Shown here: piece by piece, positions 36,191 through 45,005 of the stretch
Numbering within the stretch: the first letter of the stretch is position 1
Layout: each line of letters opens with the position of its first letter
NCBI RefSeq assembly: GCF_938002845.1
Contig: NZ_CALKZP010000021.1
Coordinates: 1-60,466, forward strand
Length of the DNA: 60,466 bases
Source of the DNA: an uncultured Campylobacter sp.
GTDB taxonomy: Bacteria; Campylobacterota; Campylobacteria; Campylobacterales; Campylobacteraceae
Direction: 5' to 3'
Notes under the pieces: generated by a model
The model's input: the letters and a program-made list of their open reading frames with translations, nothing else
The model's database searches: none
Told to the model about the DNA's origin: nothing
Program-made: the position numbers and the translations under genes

Positions 36191-36888
36191 AAATTTCCTT
36201 TATTTCTGGCGATTTTTCGGTACATATCCGGGCGGAAGAACCTCGTTTTGCATAGCGCCATTTGATTTTTTAAGCTGCGCATTTTAGCGTGATTACCCTT
36301 TAAAAACTCTGAAACTATAGGTAAATTTTCAAAAACATCAGGCTTTGTAAATGCAGGCGCCTCTAAAATTCCTTCTTCAAAGCTTTCTTCGACAAGCGAG
36401 CTTTCGTTGCCTAAAACGCCCTTTATGTTGCGGCTTATCGCATCGCACATACAAAGCGCGCCGAGCTCGCCGCCGGTAAGGACGAAATCGCCGATGCAAA
36501 AAATTTCATCTACATACCTTTCGACTATGCGCTCATCGATCCCCTCGTAGCGCCCGCAGATAAAGCATAAGCTCTCCTCGCCGCTTAGGCGCTTGGCGTC
36601 GTTTTGGTTAAATTTCTTACCGGCGGGCGAGAGGTAGATAAACTTGGCGTTTTTAAATTTAGCTCTTACATGTTCGATCGTTCCGGCAAGCGGCTCCGTG
36701 CCGATCAAAAGCCCCGCGCCGCCGCCGATCATATAATCATCTACCTTTTTATACCGATTTGCCGTGAAATTTCGCGGGTTAAAAAAATGCGTCGAGATTA
36801 TTTTCTTATCAACCGCGCGCTTTAAAATCGAGTCTTCAAAATACGGCGCGATAAGATTTTCAAACAGCGAAATAAAGATAAAATTCAT
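36187..36888 (-). CDS. trmD: tRNA (guanine(37)-N1)-methyltransferase
   Basis: This 233-residue SAM-dependent knot enzyme methylates G37 of tRNAs with a G36. Knot motifs are IYLSPAGKKF, ICGRYEGIDERI and DFVLTGGELGAL. The C-terminal helices with PAFTKPDVFENLP are typical. It overlaps rimM and rplS by 4 bases each, as is usual in this operon. Confidence 0.97.
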   Translation of the reverse strand: MNFIFISLFENLIAPYFEDSILKRAVDKKIISTHFFNPRNFTANRYKKVDDYMIGGGAGLLIGTEPLAGTIEHVRAKFKNAKFIYLSPAGKKFNQNDAKRLSGEESLCFICGRYEGIDERIVERYVDEIFCIGDFVLTGGELGALCMCDAISRNIKGVLGNESSLVEESFEEGILEAPAFTKPDVFENLPIVSEFLKGNHAKMRSLKNQMALCKTRFFRPDMYRKIARNKGNL

Positions 36889-37415
36889 GAGTTTTCCAAA
36901 ATCGCGCGCGCATTTTGCGTAAAAATTTTACGCTCGCTAAGCGAAATTTCTTTCACATAGGCATCCACGTAGGGGATGAAAAATTCTTTCGGCAAAGCAT
37001 GCGAGATTAGGCTTTCATCCGTTTCTATTTCAAAAAGATAGTCGCTTCCGATCTGCGATATGTCCTTTACGCGCCCTAAAATCGCGCCGTCTTCATAAAT
37101 TTCAAGCCCGATAATATCGAAGTAAAAAAACTCGCCCTTTTGCAATTTGCAAAATTTCCGCGTGTCCTCTTTGCTTCGGTAAAGGATTTGGTTGGTTAAA
37201 TTTGCCGCCGCTTCTACGCTTTCGTAATTTTTAAAAATAGCGCTAAAGTTTGCGCCGTTGAAGGATAGAATTTCTAGAATTTCGCCGTTTCGCAGATAAA
37301 ATTTGGCGCCTTTTTTAAACTGAGAAGGGAAGTCGCTGCGATCAAAAATTTTAACCGCGCCCTTTAAGCCGATAGTCCGACCGAGCTTTGCGACCTCTAA
37401 AAGATCATCAGGCAT
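36885..37415 (-). CDS. rimM: Ribosome maturation factor RimM
   Basis: This 176-residue protein has an N-terminal RimM barrel (VAKLGRTIGLKGAVKIF) and a C-terminal PRC-type barrel (FYFDIIGLEIY, then GSDYLFEI). It assists 30S head assembly around S19. It overlaps the KH gene by 8 bases and trmD by 4. Confidence 0.93.
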   Translation of the reverse strand: MPDDLLEVAKLGRTIGLKGAVKIFDRSDFPSQFKKGAKFYLRNGEILEILSFNGANFSAIFKNYESVEAAANLTNQILYRSKEDTRKFCKLQKGEFFYFDIIGLEIYEDGAILGRVKDISQIGSDYLFEIETDESLISHALPKEFFIPYVDAYVKEISLSERKIFTQNARAILENS

Positions 37416-37650
37416 CTTTGGCTTTGACGGTAATTTTATAATTGATCGGATCTTTTGCTTTGTAGCCGATGATGACGGTCTTTATGGCGTTTATCATTTT
37501 GCCGTCCTTGCCGATGAGTTTGCCTGTATCGGCCTTGTCAGCATAGACGATGATCTCGGTAAAGTTTTCACCGATCCGCTTTTGCGTAGAGACGGACTGC
37601 GGATAGTCGGCGATCAACTTTGCGTATTCTTTTATAAAATTTTCTACCAT
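37408..37650 (-). CDS. khpA: KH-domain RNA-binding protein (KhpA/YlqC type)
   Basis: This is an 80-residue single KH domain with the loop GKLIGKDGKMINAIKTVI, i.e. the GxxG type that grips RNA. It lies between rpsP and rimM, where this family is normally found. The stop of rpsP is one base away, so it is co-translated. Confidence 0.9.
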   Translation of the reverse strand: MVENFIKEYAKLIADYPQSVSTQKRIGENFTEIIVYADKADTGKLIGKDGKMINAIKTVIIGYKAKDPINYKITVKAKDA

Positions 37651-37651
37651 T

Positions 37652-37882
37652 TTATTTGCTTGTGATTTGAGCGACCCTATCGCTTAACTTCGCGCCTACG
37701 CTCTTCCAGTATGCCAAACGCTCCGCGTCGAATTTAATATTATCGCTCTCTTTTAGTGGGTTATAAAAGCCGATCGTCTCGATAAAGCCGCCGTCGCGTC
37801 TTTTTCTGCTATCCGTTACCACGATGCGGTAAAAAGGCTGCTTCTTTCTTCCGATTCTTGTAAGCCTAACAACTGTTGCCAT
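37652..37882 (-). CDS. rpsP: 30S ribosomal protein S16
   Basis: This 76-residue small-subunit protein begins MATVVRLTRIGRKKQPFYRIVV, followed by the typical DSRKRRDG and IGFYNPL segments. It is the first gene of rpsP-khpA-rimM-trmD-rplS and is separated from ffh by about 78 bases that contain a hairpin. Confidence 0.97.
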   Translation of the reverse strand: MATVVRLTRIGRKKQPFYRIVVTDSRKRRDGGFIETIGFYNPLKESDNIKFDAERLAYWKSVGAKLSDRVAQITSK

Positions 37883-37915
37883 TTCTTCTCCTTAAATTTT
37901 TGTAAGTTTTAGAAC

Positions 37916-37946
37916 TTGCAGATGGCTAAAACTTAAACATCTGCAA
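37916..37946 (-). terminator. Hairpin between ffh and rpsP
   Basis: TTGCAGATG (37916-37924) pairs with CATCTGCAA (37938-37946) around a 13-base loop, upstream of rpsP. A second stem, TACCGAGA against TCTCGGTA (37951-37971), has the ffh stop codon in its loop. Either could attenuate read-through from ffh. No T-run is present. Confidence 0.4.
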
Positions 37947-37960
37947 ATTCTACCGAGAGG

Positions 37961-39301
37961 CTATCTCGGTAAATTTTGCCTTTGAGCGATCGAGGCAAGC
38001 CCCTGCATGCCGCCCTTGCTTGAAAATTTCTTCGCAAGCTTCGAAGCGCCCGCGAACTGCTTTAAGAAGCGGTTTACTTCCACCTGTGAAAGCCCTGCGC
38101 CGGCAGCAAGTCTGCGCTTACGCGAATTATTTAGCAGATCGGGGTTTTCGCGCTCTTTCGGCGTCATAGAGCTGATCATCGCTTTGATATGAAGTATCTC
38201 TTTTGAGTTTTCCAAATCGATATCTTTTATCTTATTCGCCATGCCGGAAAGTCCCGGGATCATGCCGATCAAATTTTTCATATTGCCGAGCTTTTTCACG
38301 CTTTCGAGCTGATTTACGAAATCGTTGAAATTAAACTCGCCCTTTTTGATCTTTTTGTTCAAGGCCTTAGCTTCTCTTTCATCGAAAACGGCGCTTGTCT
38401 TCTCGGCTAACGTCGCTAAATCGCCCTCGCCCATAATGCGACCGGTGATTCTATCGGGTATAAAGCCCTCTAAATCGGCCACTTTCTCGCCGGTTCCGAT
38501 AAAGCGAAGCGGGATGCCCAGCTGCTGCGCGATGCCAAGAGCTACGCCGCCTTTGGTATCGGCGTCAAATTTGCTTAAGACCACGCCCGTTAAACCTAAA
38601 ATTTCATCAAATTTAGCGGCCGTTTTAATGCCGTCTTGACCGCTCATAGCGTCCGCTACGTAAAAAATTTCATGCGGATTTAGAGCTTTTTTCATCTCCG
38701 CAAGCTGTGCCATCAGCGCCTCATCGATCGCAAGACGTCCCGCCGTATCTACAAGCAGTACGTCATAAAGCCCGCTTTTAGCCTTGCTTAGCGCTTTTTC
38801 CGCAACCTTTATCGGATCGCTCTCGCCCTCGATAAAAAACAGTTCGATCTCATTCGCCTCGCACAGCTGGCGGAGCTGCTCGACCGCAGCTAGGCGCTGC
38901 AAGTCGCACGCAGCGACCAAGACCTTTTTTTTACGAAGTTTCAGATAGTTTGCAAGTTTTATCGTGCTTGTAGATTTTCCGCTTCCTTGAAGTCCCGTCA
39001 TCAAAGCTACCGTAGGAGGCGTGCTAGCAAATACAAATCCCTGACTGCTGCCTCTAGGCGCCGTTAAAATTTTAGTCAAATTTATCTTGATGGACTGCAA
39101 AAACGGCTTCTGTCCTATCGTGCCGATACGAAGATCGGCCTCGACAAGCGCCAAAAAATCCTTTACGACTTTGTGATGCACGTCGGCCTTTAAAAGCGCC
39201 TTTTTTAGCGTCTCCAAGGCGTTTTTTAAAGCTTTTTCGTCATCGATTGTTTTTAATTTATTGACCGCGTTTTTAAACGACTCGCTTATGATCTCGAACA
39301 C
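37961..39301 (-). CDS. ffh: Signal recognition particle protein Ffh (SRP54)
   Basis: This 446-residue GTPase, with 4.5S RNA, guides nascent membrane proteins to FtsY. The N domain is helical. The G domain has the P-loop GLQGSGKST (from residue 103), DTAGRLAID and SKFDADTKGG. The C-terminal M domain carries methionine-rich helices (MKNLIGMIPGLSGMANKI) and the RNA-binding RKRRLAAGAG segment. Confidence 0.97.
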   Translation of the reverse strand: MFEIISESFKNAVNKLKTIDDEKALKNALETLKKALLKADVHHKVVKDFLALVEADLRIGTIGQKPFLQSIKINLTKILTAPRGSSQGFVFASTPPTVALMTGLQGSGKSTSTIKLANYLKLRKKKVLVAACDLQRLAAVEQLRQLCEANEIELFFIEGESDPIKVAEKALSKAKSGLYDVLLVDTAGRLAIDEALMAQLAEMKKALNPHEIFYVADAMSGQDGIKTAAKFDEILGLTGVVLSKFDADTKGGVALGIAQQLGIPLRFIGTGEKVADLEGFIPDRITGRIMGEGDLATLAEKTSAVFDEREAKALNKKIKKGEFNFNDFVNQLESVKKLGNMKNLIGMIPGLSGMANKIKDIDLENSKEILHIKAMISSMTPKERENPDLLNNSRKRRLAAGAGLSQVEVNRFLKQFAGASKLAKKFSSKGGMQGLASIAQRQNLPR

Positions 39302-39367
39302 TTTGATCCCTTATAAAATTTTTAAACTTGCGATGTTACCTAAAATTAACTTAAAAGCCATTGAATA

Positions 39368-40117
39368 TCAGAGATCCTTGGGAATTTCAAAGCCGAATTC
39401 GTTGAAGCTTTTACCTGGCGGAGCTTTAAATTTTAACCCTAAAATTTCGGTCTCGTACGAGTGCAGAAACATCCGCTTCGCGCGGATTTTAGCGTATTTT
39501 TCATCGCCTATTACGCCGAATCCCGCATTTGCCAGATGCACGCGGATCTGATGCGTTCTGCCCGTCTCGATCCGCACCTTTACGAGCGATTTTTTGCCGC
39601 TTATCATCAGCGGATAAACCTCGCTAAATGCGCTCTTGCCGTTTGGCGAAATTTTAGAAAAGGCGCCGCTTCTAGTTTTTATCGTCAAAATCGGCTCGTC
39701 AAATTTCATCTCTTCGCTCACGATCCCTTTTACGATCGCGATATAGCTTTTCTTCACGCGCAAATTTTTAAACTCCGCGATCGCCGCTTCGCGAAATTCC
39801 TCGTTTTTGTACAGCAGCACGACGCCGCTGGTTTCCTTATCCAGGCGGTTTAGAAGCCCGAATTTATAGATTTTTTCCAAATTTTCGCTACTCATAAAGG
39901 GCGGCTTATTGACCGCCAAAACGTTCTCATCCTCATAAATGATCGCGGGTTTTGCGGGCTTCATCACGCTAAATTTAGTATTTTCGCCGAGCATCTCGCG
40001 CGCCAGAGCGATCTTTGCGCCGTGCGCGCTTACAAGCCCCGCGTCGATGAGAGCCTTGGCTTCGTTGTGCGAGATATTTTCCTGCGCCGCCAGCAGTTTG
40101 TAGGCTTTTTCTTGCAT
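39368..40117 (-). CDS. RluA-family pseudouridine synthase
   Basis: This 249-residue protein uses the ATG at 40117, chosen because AAGGAAAG precedes it and it shares a base with the waaA stop (TAATG). An N-terminal S4-like segment is followed by the catalytic block GLLNRLDKETSGVVLL, with the nucleophile D93, and by the GRTHQIRVHLANAGFGVIGDEKYA end. It modifies uridine in rRNA or tRNA; the exact site cannot be told from sequence. Confidence 0.9.
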   Translation of the reverse strand: MQEKAYKLLAAQENISHNEAKALIDAGLVSAHGAKIALAREMLGENTKFSVMKPAKPAIIYEDENVLAVNKPPFMSSENLEKIYKFGLLNRLDKETSGVVLLYKNEEFREAAIAEFKNLRVKKSYIAIVKGIVSEEMKFDEPILTIKTRSGAFSKISPNGKSAFSEVYPLMISGKKSLVKVRIETGRTHQIRVHLANAGFGVIGDEKYAKIRAKRMFLHSYETEILGLKFKAPPGKSFNEFGFEIPKDL

Positions 40118-41505
40118 TAAATTCTTTCCTTGATTAAATTTTCTATCTCTTGCAGATCGCAAATTTTATCTATCCGCGTACCTTTTAGCGGCTCTTTTAA
40201 AGCGCTTGAAATTTCGTTCGCCTCGCATAGAGCGATATTTTGTACGAGCCCGTACAGCGCCTTTTGATTATGAAAAAATCGCCCGCTGATGATCGGTACG
40301 CCGAAGCTCGCCGCCTCGATCGGGCTGTGTCCGCCGATCTTTGACAAAAAACTGCCGCCCAAGATCACGGCGTTTGAAATTTTATAAAAGTTCGCTAGCT
40401 CGCCGAAAGCATCGAGCAAGATAAAATCGCTCTCAAGCCCCGCGTCGTCGCTAAATCGCTCAAAGCTAAGCCCGTGCTCGCGCACCCAAGTCTTGCAAAT
40501 TTCACATACCTTTTCGAAGCGCTCAGGATGCCTCGGCGCCAGGATGATTTTTAGCTTTTGTGGCGCGGCAATCGAAAGCGCCGTATTCGGTGCAGCAAAA
40601 TTTAAAGACGCGCCCTTTAAAGGCGTCATATTCAGCACGGCGGACGAAGCGTCGCTTGAGCTCGCCGCATCCAAAGAAGCTGCGTTTAAATTTATCGGCT
40701 CGGTCGAGCCCTGCTCGTCGCGAAGCTCAGCCCCAGGCAAGCTTCTATCGCCGCGGGCACTCGCTGCGCGCGGGTATTTTTCGGGCATATTTTGCGAACT
40801 GCGAAATTTTATAAAATCGTTTAAATTCGATAAAATGAGCTCCTCTTCGCCCTCGTGAGTATTTGAGATCGTAAGCACGAAGCTATTTACGGCCGCGGCG
40901 GAATAATCCTTCGTCGCAACGGCGATATTCGCGCTTTTTACGTTGCCCGCGACCTTTATATTTTTTGCGCCTAGCTCCCTCAGCCGCGCCGCATCAAGCT
41001 CGCTTTGCGCAAGCACCAGATCGATATTTTCAAACACTTTGCGATAATAAAGCTTAAAACGCAGATAGCTCGCGTACGAGCGGTCGCTTATGCGCGCGTT
41101 TAGCAGGATCACGTAGCTTCCGCGCAATTTAGCGGTACGGATCAAATTTAGCCACAGCTCCGCTTCAAAAATCACCAGCACGCGGCTACCCGTAAGCCAA
41201 AATGGAAGCCAGTTTTCAAACGGCAGGTAGCGAGAGTTCGGCGTGAGCGCGCGCGCCGCACCGAAGCCCGTCTGCGTGGTCGTGCTAAGCGCGACGCTCT
41301 CAAATTTAGAAATTAGCGGCGCAAGAGCGTTTACCTCGCCCAGGCTGCAAGCGTGAAAATGCACCGCAGCGGGGCTAAATTTAGGGTTTTTGTATAGAAA
41401 AAATCGCGCCTTCAGGCTCGTGCGGTATTTTTTTTTAAAGCTTAGGATAAAAATAAAAGGCGCAGCGACGAGCCACGCCAAAAACGCCAAGGCGGTGTAG
41501 ATCAC
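40117..41505 (-). CDS. waaA: 3-deoxy-D-manno-octulosonic acid transferase
   Basis: This 462-residue inner-membrane-associated transferase adds KDO to lipid A. A hydrophobic N-terminus comes first. The donor/acceptor domains show HACSLGEVNAL, STTTQTGFGAA, NARISDRSY, ILAPRHPERFEKV and ILGGSFLSKIGGHSPIEAA. It is longer than the usual 390-425 because of an Ala/Ser-rich insertion at about residues 240-320, just before the LAPRHPER motif. The start is a GTG overlapping the stop of the zinc-ribbon gene by 4 bases. Confidence 0.92.
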   Translation of the reverse strand: MIYTALAFLAWLVAAPFIFILSFKKKYRTSLKARFFLYKNPKFSPAAVHFHACSLGEVNALAPLISKFESVALSTTTQTGFGAARALTPNSRYLPFENWLPFWLTGSRVLVIFEAELWLNLIRTAKLRGSYVILLNARISDRSYASYLRFKLYYRKVFENIDLVLAQSELDAARLRELGAKNIKVAGNVKSANIAVATKDYSAAAVNSFVLTISNTHEGEEELILSNLNDFIKFRSSQNMPEKYPRAASARGDRSLPGAELRDEQGSTEPINLNAASLDAASSSDASSAVLNMTPLKGASLNFAAPNTALSIAAPQKLKIILAPRHPERFEKVCEICKTWVREHGLSFERFSDDAGLESDFILLDAFGELANFYKISNAVILGGSFLSKIGGHSPIEAASFGVPIISGRFFHNQKALYGLVQNIALCEANEISSALKEPLKGTRIDKICDLQEIENLIKERI

Positions 41506-42209
41506 TCGGCTTCTTTATATAAAATTCTGCCGCAATACGGGCAGGTTACGATGTCGTCGCTTTTGATGACCGCAGAATAGGTCTTGTCGCTTATGCGCAT
41601 AAAGCAGCCATAGCAGGCCTGTTTGCGCACCGGCGAGACCGCCGTGTTGCCCGCCCATTTGCGGATCTTTTCGTAGAATGAGACGGTTTTTGGGTTCATC
41701 GCCTGCATTAGCTTATCGCGCTTGGCGTAGATCGCGCCGCGAGCGACCTCGACCTCGCCCATCTCGGCGCTTACCTGCTCCTGCAAGCTTTTTAGCTCGG
41801 CTTCAAACGCCTCTTGTTTTTCGCTCTGCTCTTTTACGAGCGCTTCCTTTGCGGCTACGATCTTTTCCAGCCTTTCGATCTCCTCGTTTGTGGCCTCGAG
41901 TTGCTCTTTTGCGATGTCCTCTTCGACGCTAAGGGCCTTGATCTCCTTTTCGGTCTTTGCCGCGCCGCTTTTTTTACCCGTGCTTTTTAGTTTGGACGAA
42001 AATGCGCTAAGTTGCGCGTTTGCTTGTAAAATTTGAGATTTTAGCTCGGCGATCTCCGCATTTAGAGTTTCGATCTGTTCCTTTGCACCTGAAATTTCGC
42101 CGCTTTTTTTGCCCAGCTTCTCCTGTGCGGCCTCGATTTTAGGCTTAAATCCGTCCAGCTGCTTATCGAATTCGCAAAGCTCTACCAATTGGCTTAAATA
42201 TTTGTTCAT
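41502..42209 (-). CDS. FlgZ/HP0958-like coiled-coil zinc-ribbon protein
   Basis: This 235-residue protein has a very long coiled coil (about residues 10-170) and a C-terminal C4 zinc ribbon made of CYGC and CPYC. This is the layout of H. pylori HP0958 (FlgZ), which stabilises sigma-54 and binds flagellin mRNA. The gene order with Nif3 and glyQ is also the one around HP0958, which supports orthology. A flagellar role here is therefore likely but inferred. Confidence 0.85.
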   Translation of the reverse strand: MNKYLSQLVELCEFDKQLDGFKPKIEAAQEKLGKKSGEISGAKEQIETLNAEIAELKSQILQANAQLSAFSSKLKSTGKKSGAAKTEKEIKALSVEEDIAKEQLEATNEEIERLEKIVAAKEALVKEQSEKQEAFEAELKSLQEQVSAEMGEVEVARGAIYAKRDKLMQAMNPKTVSFYEKIRKWAGNTAVSPVRKQACYGCFMRISDKTYSAVIKSDDIVTCPYCGRILYKEAE

Positions 42210-42218
42210 CTTTTTCCT

Positions 42219-42941
42219 TTAATAATACGTAAATGGATTTTTTTGCTCGCTTATTATAACTTCAATTTCGCTTTTTTGCAAGAAAGGTGCGAGCGCGCGC
42301 CCAAAATAGCGCTCACTTTCAAAATGATTTATGTCGATCAAACTCACGCCGTTTTCTAAATTTTGAAGCGCCGCGTGATATTTTATATCGCCCGTGATGA
42401 AGCAGTCCACGCCTAAGCTTTGGTTCAGTTCGCTTCCGCTGCCGGTGCAAAGCGCGATATTTTGGATAAAATTTTTCGTCTTTACGGCACGCAGATGCTC
42501 GATGCCAAGCTTGCGCTTTATCTGTGCACACAGCTGTTCAAAGCTCAAATCCGCGCGCATGAAAACCAAAAATTCCCGCTCATCCGTAATTTCAAATTTT
42601 AAAATTTCGCGCGCTACGAATCCGTTTAAAACGTGCTTGTCAAAGTTCGTATGCATCGCGATGAGAGAGATGTTTTTGCGGATCATCTCATAGATCAAAT
42701 TTGCAGGATAAAGCCGCGGATCGAGCGATTTTAGCGGACTAAAAATCAGCGGGTGGTGGACCACGAAAAGCGAGCCCGCCTCCGCCTCGCGCACCAGCTC
42801 GCTAGTAACGTCGAGGCTTAGATAGATTTTTGAAATTTCATCATCCAAGTTTCCGAGCATTAGCCCGCTATTATCCCACGCCTCTGCGTCGCAAAAGGGC
42901 GCGGCGGCGTTTAAAATTTCATAAATTTCGCCCGTTTTCAT
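42219..42941 (-). CDS. Nif3-like dinuclear metal centre protein
   Basis: This 240-residue protein has the Nif3/YbgI pattern. VVHHPLIFSPLKSL and AMHTNFDKH lie in the N-terminal half; FITGDIKYHAAL and SLIDINHFESER in the C-terminal half supply the metal-binding histidines, aspartate and glutamate. The family forms a toroidal hexamer; its biological role is not settled. It lies between glyQ and the FlgZ-like gene with gaps of under 10 bases. Confidence 0.9.
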   Translation of the reverse strand: MKTGEIYEILNAAAPFCDAEAWDNSGLMLGNLDDEISKIYLSLDVTSELVREAEAGSLFVVHHPLIFSPLKSLDPRLYPANLIYEMIRKNISLIAMHTNFDKHVLNGFVAREILKFEITDEREFLVFMRADLSFEQLCAQIKRKLGIEHLRAVKTKNFIQNIALCTGSGSELNQSLGVDCFITGDIKYHAALQNLENGVSLIDINHFESERYFGRALAPFLQKSEIEVIISEQKNPFTYY

Positions 42942-42946
42942 AAATC

Positions 42947-43996
42947 TTACTTTGCGCTTTTATCCGCTTTGTCTGCGGCGTTTTGCTTGCTGCAGGCGTT
43001 TTTTAAATTTGCGCCTGCGGAGGAAGCGGGCGCCGAGACAGCCCCTTTAACGCCGCATTTCTCGCTCTTTTCCCCCTCATTTGCCGCGCCGCCTTCTTTG
43101 CCGCTTTTTTTATCGCCGCACGCCGCAGCGTCAAGCTCAGCGACATATTTTTTCGGATCTGCGTAGCAAAGCGCGCAGTTTTTGGCAAGATCGCGGATCT
43201 TTAAAATATAATCCTGCCTCTGCGTAACCGAGATCGCTCCGCGCGCGTCAAGGACGTTGAACGTGTGCGCCGCGAGCATACAGTAATCATACGCAGGAAG
43301 CGCCAGGCCGTGCTTTAGGATGCTTTTGCACTCGCCGAAGCAGTTTTCAAACTGATTAAAAAGCATTGCGGTGTCTGCAAGCTCGAAGTTGTATTTGCTA
43401 AACTCAAACTCGCCCCTTTTATGCACGTCGCCGTAGGTCACGAGCCCCGCCTTGTCGTCCCAGACGATGTCGTAAACGTCGTCTTTATTTTGCAGATACA
43501 TCGCCAAACGCTCAAGTCCGTAGGTGATCTCGCCGCTTATGAGCTCGCACGTGATGCCGCCTACTTGCTGAAAATATGTAAACTGCGTCACTTCCATGCC
43601 GTCTAGCCAAACCTCCCAGCCAAGCCCCCAGGCCCCTAGCGTCGGGCTCTCCCAGTTGTCTTCCACGAAGCGGATATCGTGGCTTTTAAGATCTAACCCC
43701 AGCTTCTCTAAGCTTTTTAGATAGAGCTCTTGGATATTATCCGGGCTCGGTTTTAAGATCACCTGAAACTGATAATACGCGCCCAAGCGGTTTGGGTTTT
43801 CGCCGTAGCGCCCGTCTGTGGGGCGACGCGAGGGTGCCACGTATGCCGCGCGCCAAGGTTTGCTTCCTAGACTGCGCAAAAAGGTGGCCTGATGATAGGT
43901 GCCTGCACCTGCGGGCATATCGTAGGGCTGAACGAGCAAGCAGCCCTGCTCGTGCCAGTAATTTTGAAGCGTCAAAATAATCTGTGAAAACGTCAT
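42947..43996 (-). CDS. glyQ: Glycine--tRNA ligase alpha subunit
   Basis: This is the catalytic class-II subunit of the alpha2-beta2 enzyme. The core (to about residue 293) is well conserved: SQIILTLQNYWHEQGCLL, PYDMPAGAGTYHQATFLR, VAPSRRPTDGRYGENPNRL and EVTQFTYFQQVGG. The protein is 349 residues, about 50 longer than most GlyQ proteins, owing to a low-complexity Ala/Lys/Gly/Ser tail that contains two cysteines. The beta subunit gene (glyS) is not in the window. Confidence 0.95.
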   Translation of the reverse strand: MTFSQIILTLQNYWHEQGCLLVQPYDMPAGAGTYHQATFLRSLGSKPWRAAYVAPSRRPTDGRYGENPNRLGAYYQFQVILKPSPDNIQELYLKSLEKLGLDLKSHDIRFVEDNWESPTLGAWGLGWEVWLDGMEVTQFTYFQQVGGITCELISGEITYGLERLAMYLQNKDDVYDIVWDDKAGLVTYGDVHKRGEFEFSKYNFELADTAMLFNQFENCFGECKSILKHGLALPAYDYCMLAAHTFNVLDARGAISVTQRQDYILKIRDLAKNCALCYADPKKYVAELDAAACGDKKSGKEGGAANEGEKSEKCGVKGAVSAPASSAGANLKNACSKQNAADKADKSAK

Positions 43997-44029
43997 TTTT
44001 ATCCTTTTATCGATATGTAAATTTAAATT

Positions 44030-44501
44030 TTATCTTCCAAAGAGCTTTTCAAAGTCCGTTTTAAAGGCTCTTTGAAGCTTCGAGCTTTTAAAAAATTTCC
44101 AAATTCCGGTCCAGTATTCGCCAGCTCTCGTAGGCTCGTTAGCAAAATCAAAAACCGCGTAATCGCCCGCTTCGATACGTAATTTATCGCAAGTTTCATC
44201 GCACTCATTTTTGCAGCACTGCTTCGCGGATTTGCAAGCTTCGTCGTGGCTTTCTTTAATGGTGCTGTTCCTTCAAGCAAGTGCCTATTAGCACGAAATA
44301 TTCACCCTGTGCGCCGTTTTCGTAGTCGTAATACGCAGCATAAATTTCGTTTTTCTCGGCGCTGCTTCTGCTAGCGTTAAATTTTAAAAACTCGCCCCAC
44401 AAATTTGCGATCACCCCTCGCTCACTCATCTCATCTGCGTTATTCGTGCGAGTCTTTGGCCCACAAATTTCAAAGCTCTCGTGCAATTTTAAAATTTTCA
44501 A
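44030..44501 (-). pseudogene. GyrI-like/AraC effector-binding domain protein, frameshifted
   Basis: The first frame (44501 down to 44256) gives MKILKLHESFEICGPKTRTN and NEIYAAYYDYENGAQGEYFV, the first half of an effector-binding fold. It then stops after LKEQHH. One base further on, the next frame continues the same domain to 44030, through RIEAGDYAVFDFANEP and the YWTGIWKFF segment to an FEKLFGR end. One extra base near the TTGAAGGAAC stretch (about 44265-44275) explains both halves. Just after the break the second half carries a cysteine-rich insert with five cysteines. It lies between purE and glyQ, where C. jejuni also has a small gene. True mutation and sequencing error are both possible. 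Confidence 0.8.
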
Positions 44502-44504
44502 AGT

Positions 44505-45005
44505 TTAGCCCTCAAGTAGCACTTCAATCTGCTCGGAGTCCTTTTTCAGCGCCTCCGCTTTTGCCGCGCGATCCGCCTTTAGCTTCGAGCTTAGCACCTC
44601 GTCGCTTAGAGCTAAAATTTGCACCGCCAGATACGCCGCGTTTTTCGCGCCCGCCTTGCCGATCGCAAGCGTCGCGACGGGGATACCCGCAGGCATCTGC
44701 ACGGTCGAATACAGCGCATCTACGCCGCTAAGCGCGCTACCGCCGAGCGGGACGCCTAGCACCGGCTTGGTCGTATTCGCAGCGACCGCTCCGGCAAGAT
44801 GCGCCGCCATGCCCGCCGCGCAGATGAAAACCTGCGCGCCCTTTTTCTCGGCGTCCGCGACGTATTTAGCCGTGCGGGCGGGGCTTCGGTGCGCCGAAGA
44901 TACGATCATCTCGTACGGCGCGCCGAATTCGTTTAAAATTTTAGCCGCCTCGTAAACGACTTCGTAATCGCTCTTTGAGCCCATTATTATAGAAACAAAT
45001 TTCAT
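44505..45005 (-). CDS. purE: N5-carboxyaminoimidazole ribonucleotide mutase
   Basis: This 166-residue purine-synthesis enzyme starts at the ATG at 45005, which has AAAGGAGAT in front and gives the classic start MKFVSIIMGSKSDYEV. Family blocks SAHRSPARTAKYV, ICAAGMAAHLAGAVAA, GVPLGG and STVQMPAGIPVATLAIG are intact. It overlaps the U32 gene by 4 bases. Confidence 0.96.
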   Translation of the reverse strand: MKFVSIIMGSKSDYEVVYEAAKILNEFGAPYEMIVSSAHRSPARTAKYVADAEKKGAQVFICAAGMAAHLAGAVAANTTKPVLGVPLGGSALSGVDALYSTVQMPAGIPVATLAIGKAGAKNAAYLAVQILALSDEVLSSKLKADRAAKAEALKKDSEQIEVLLEG

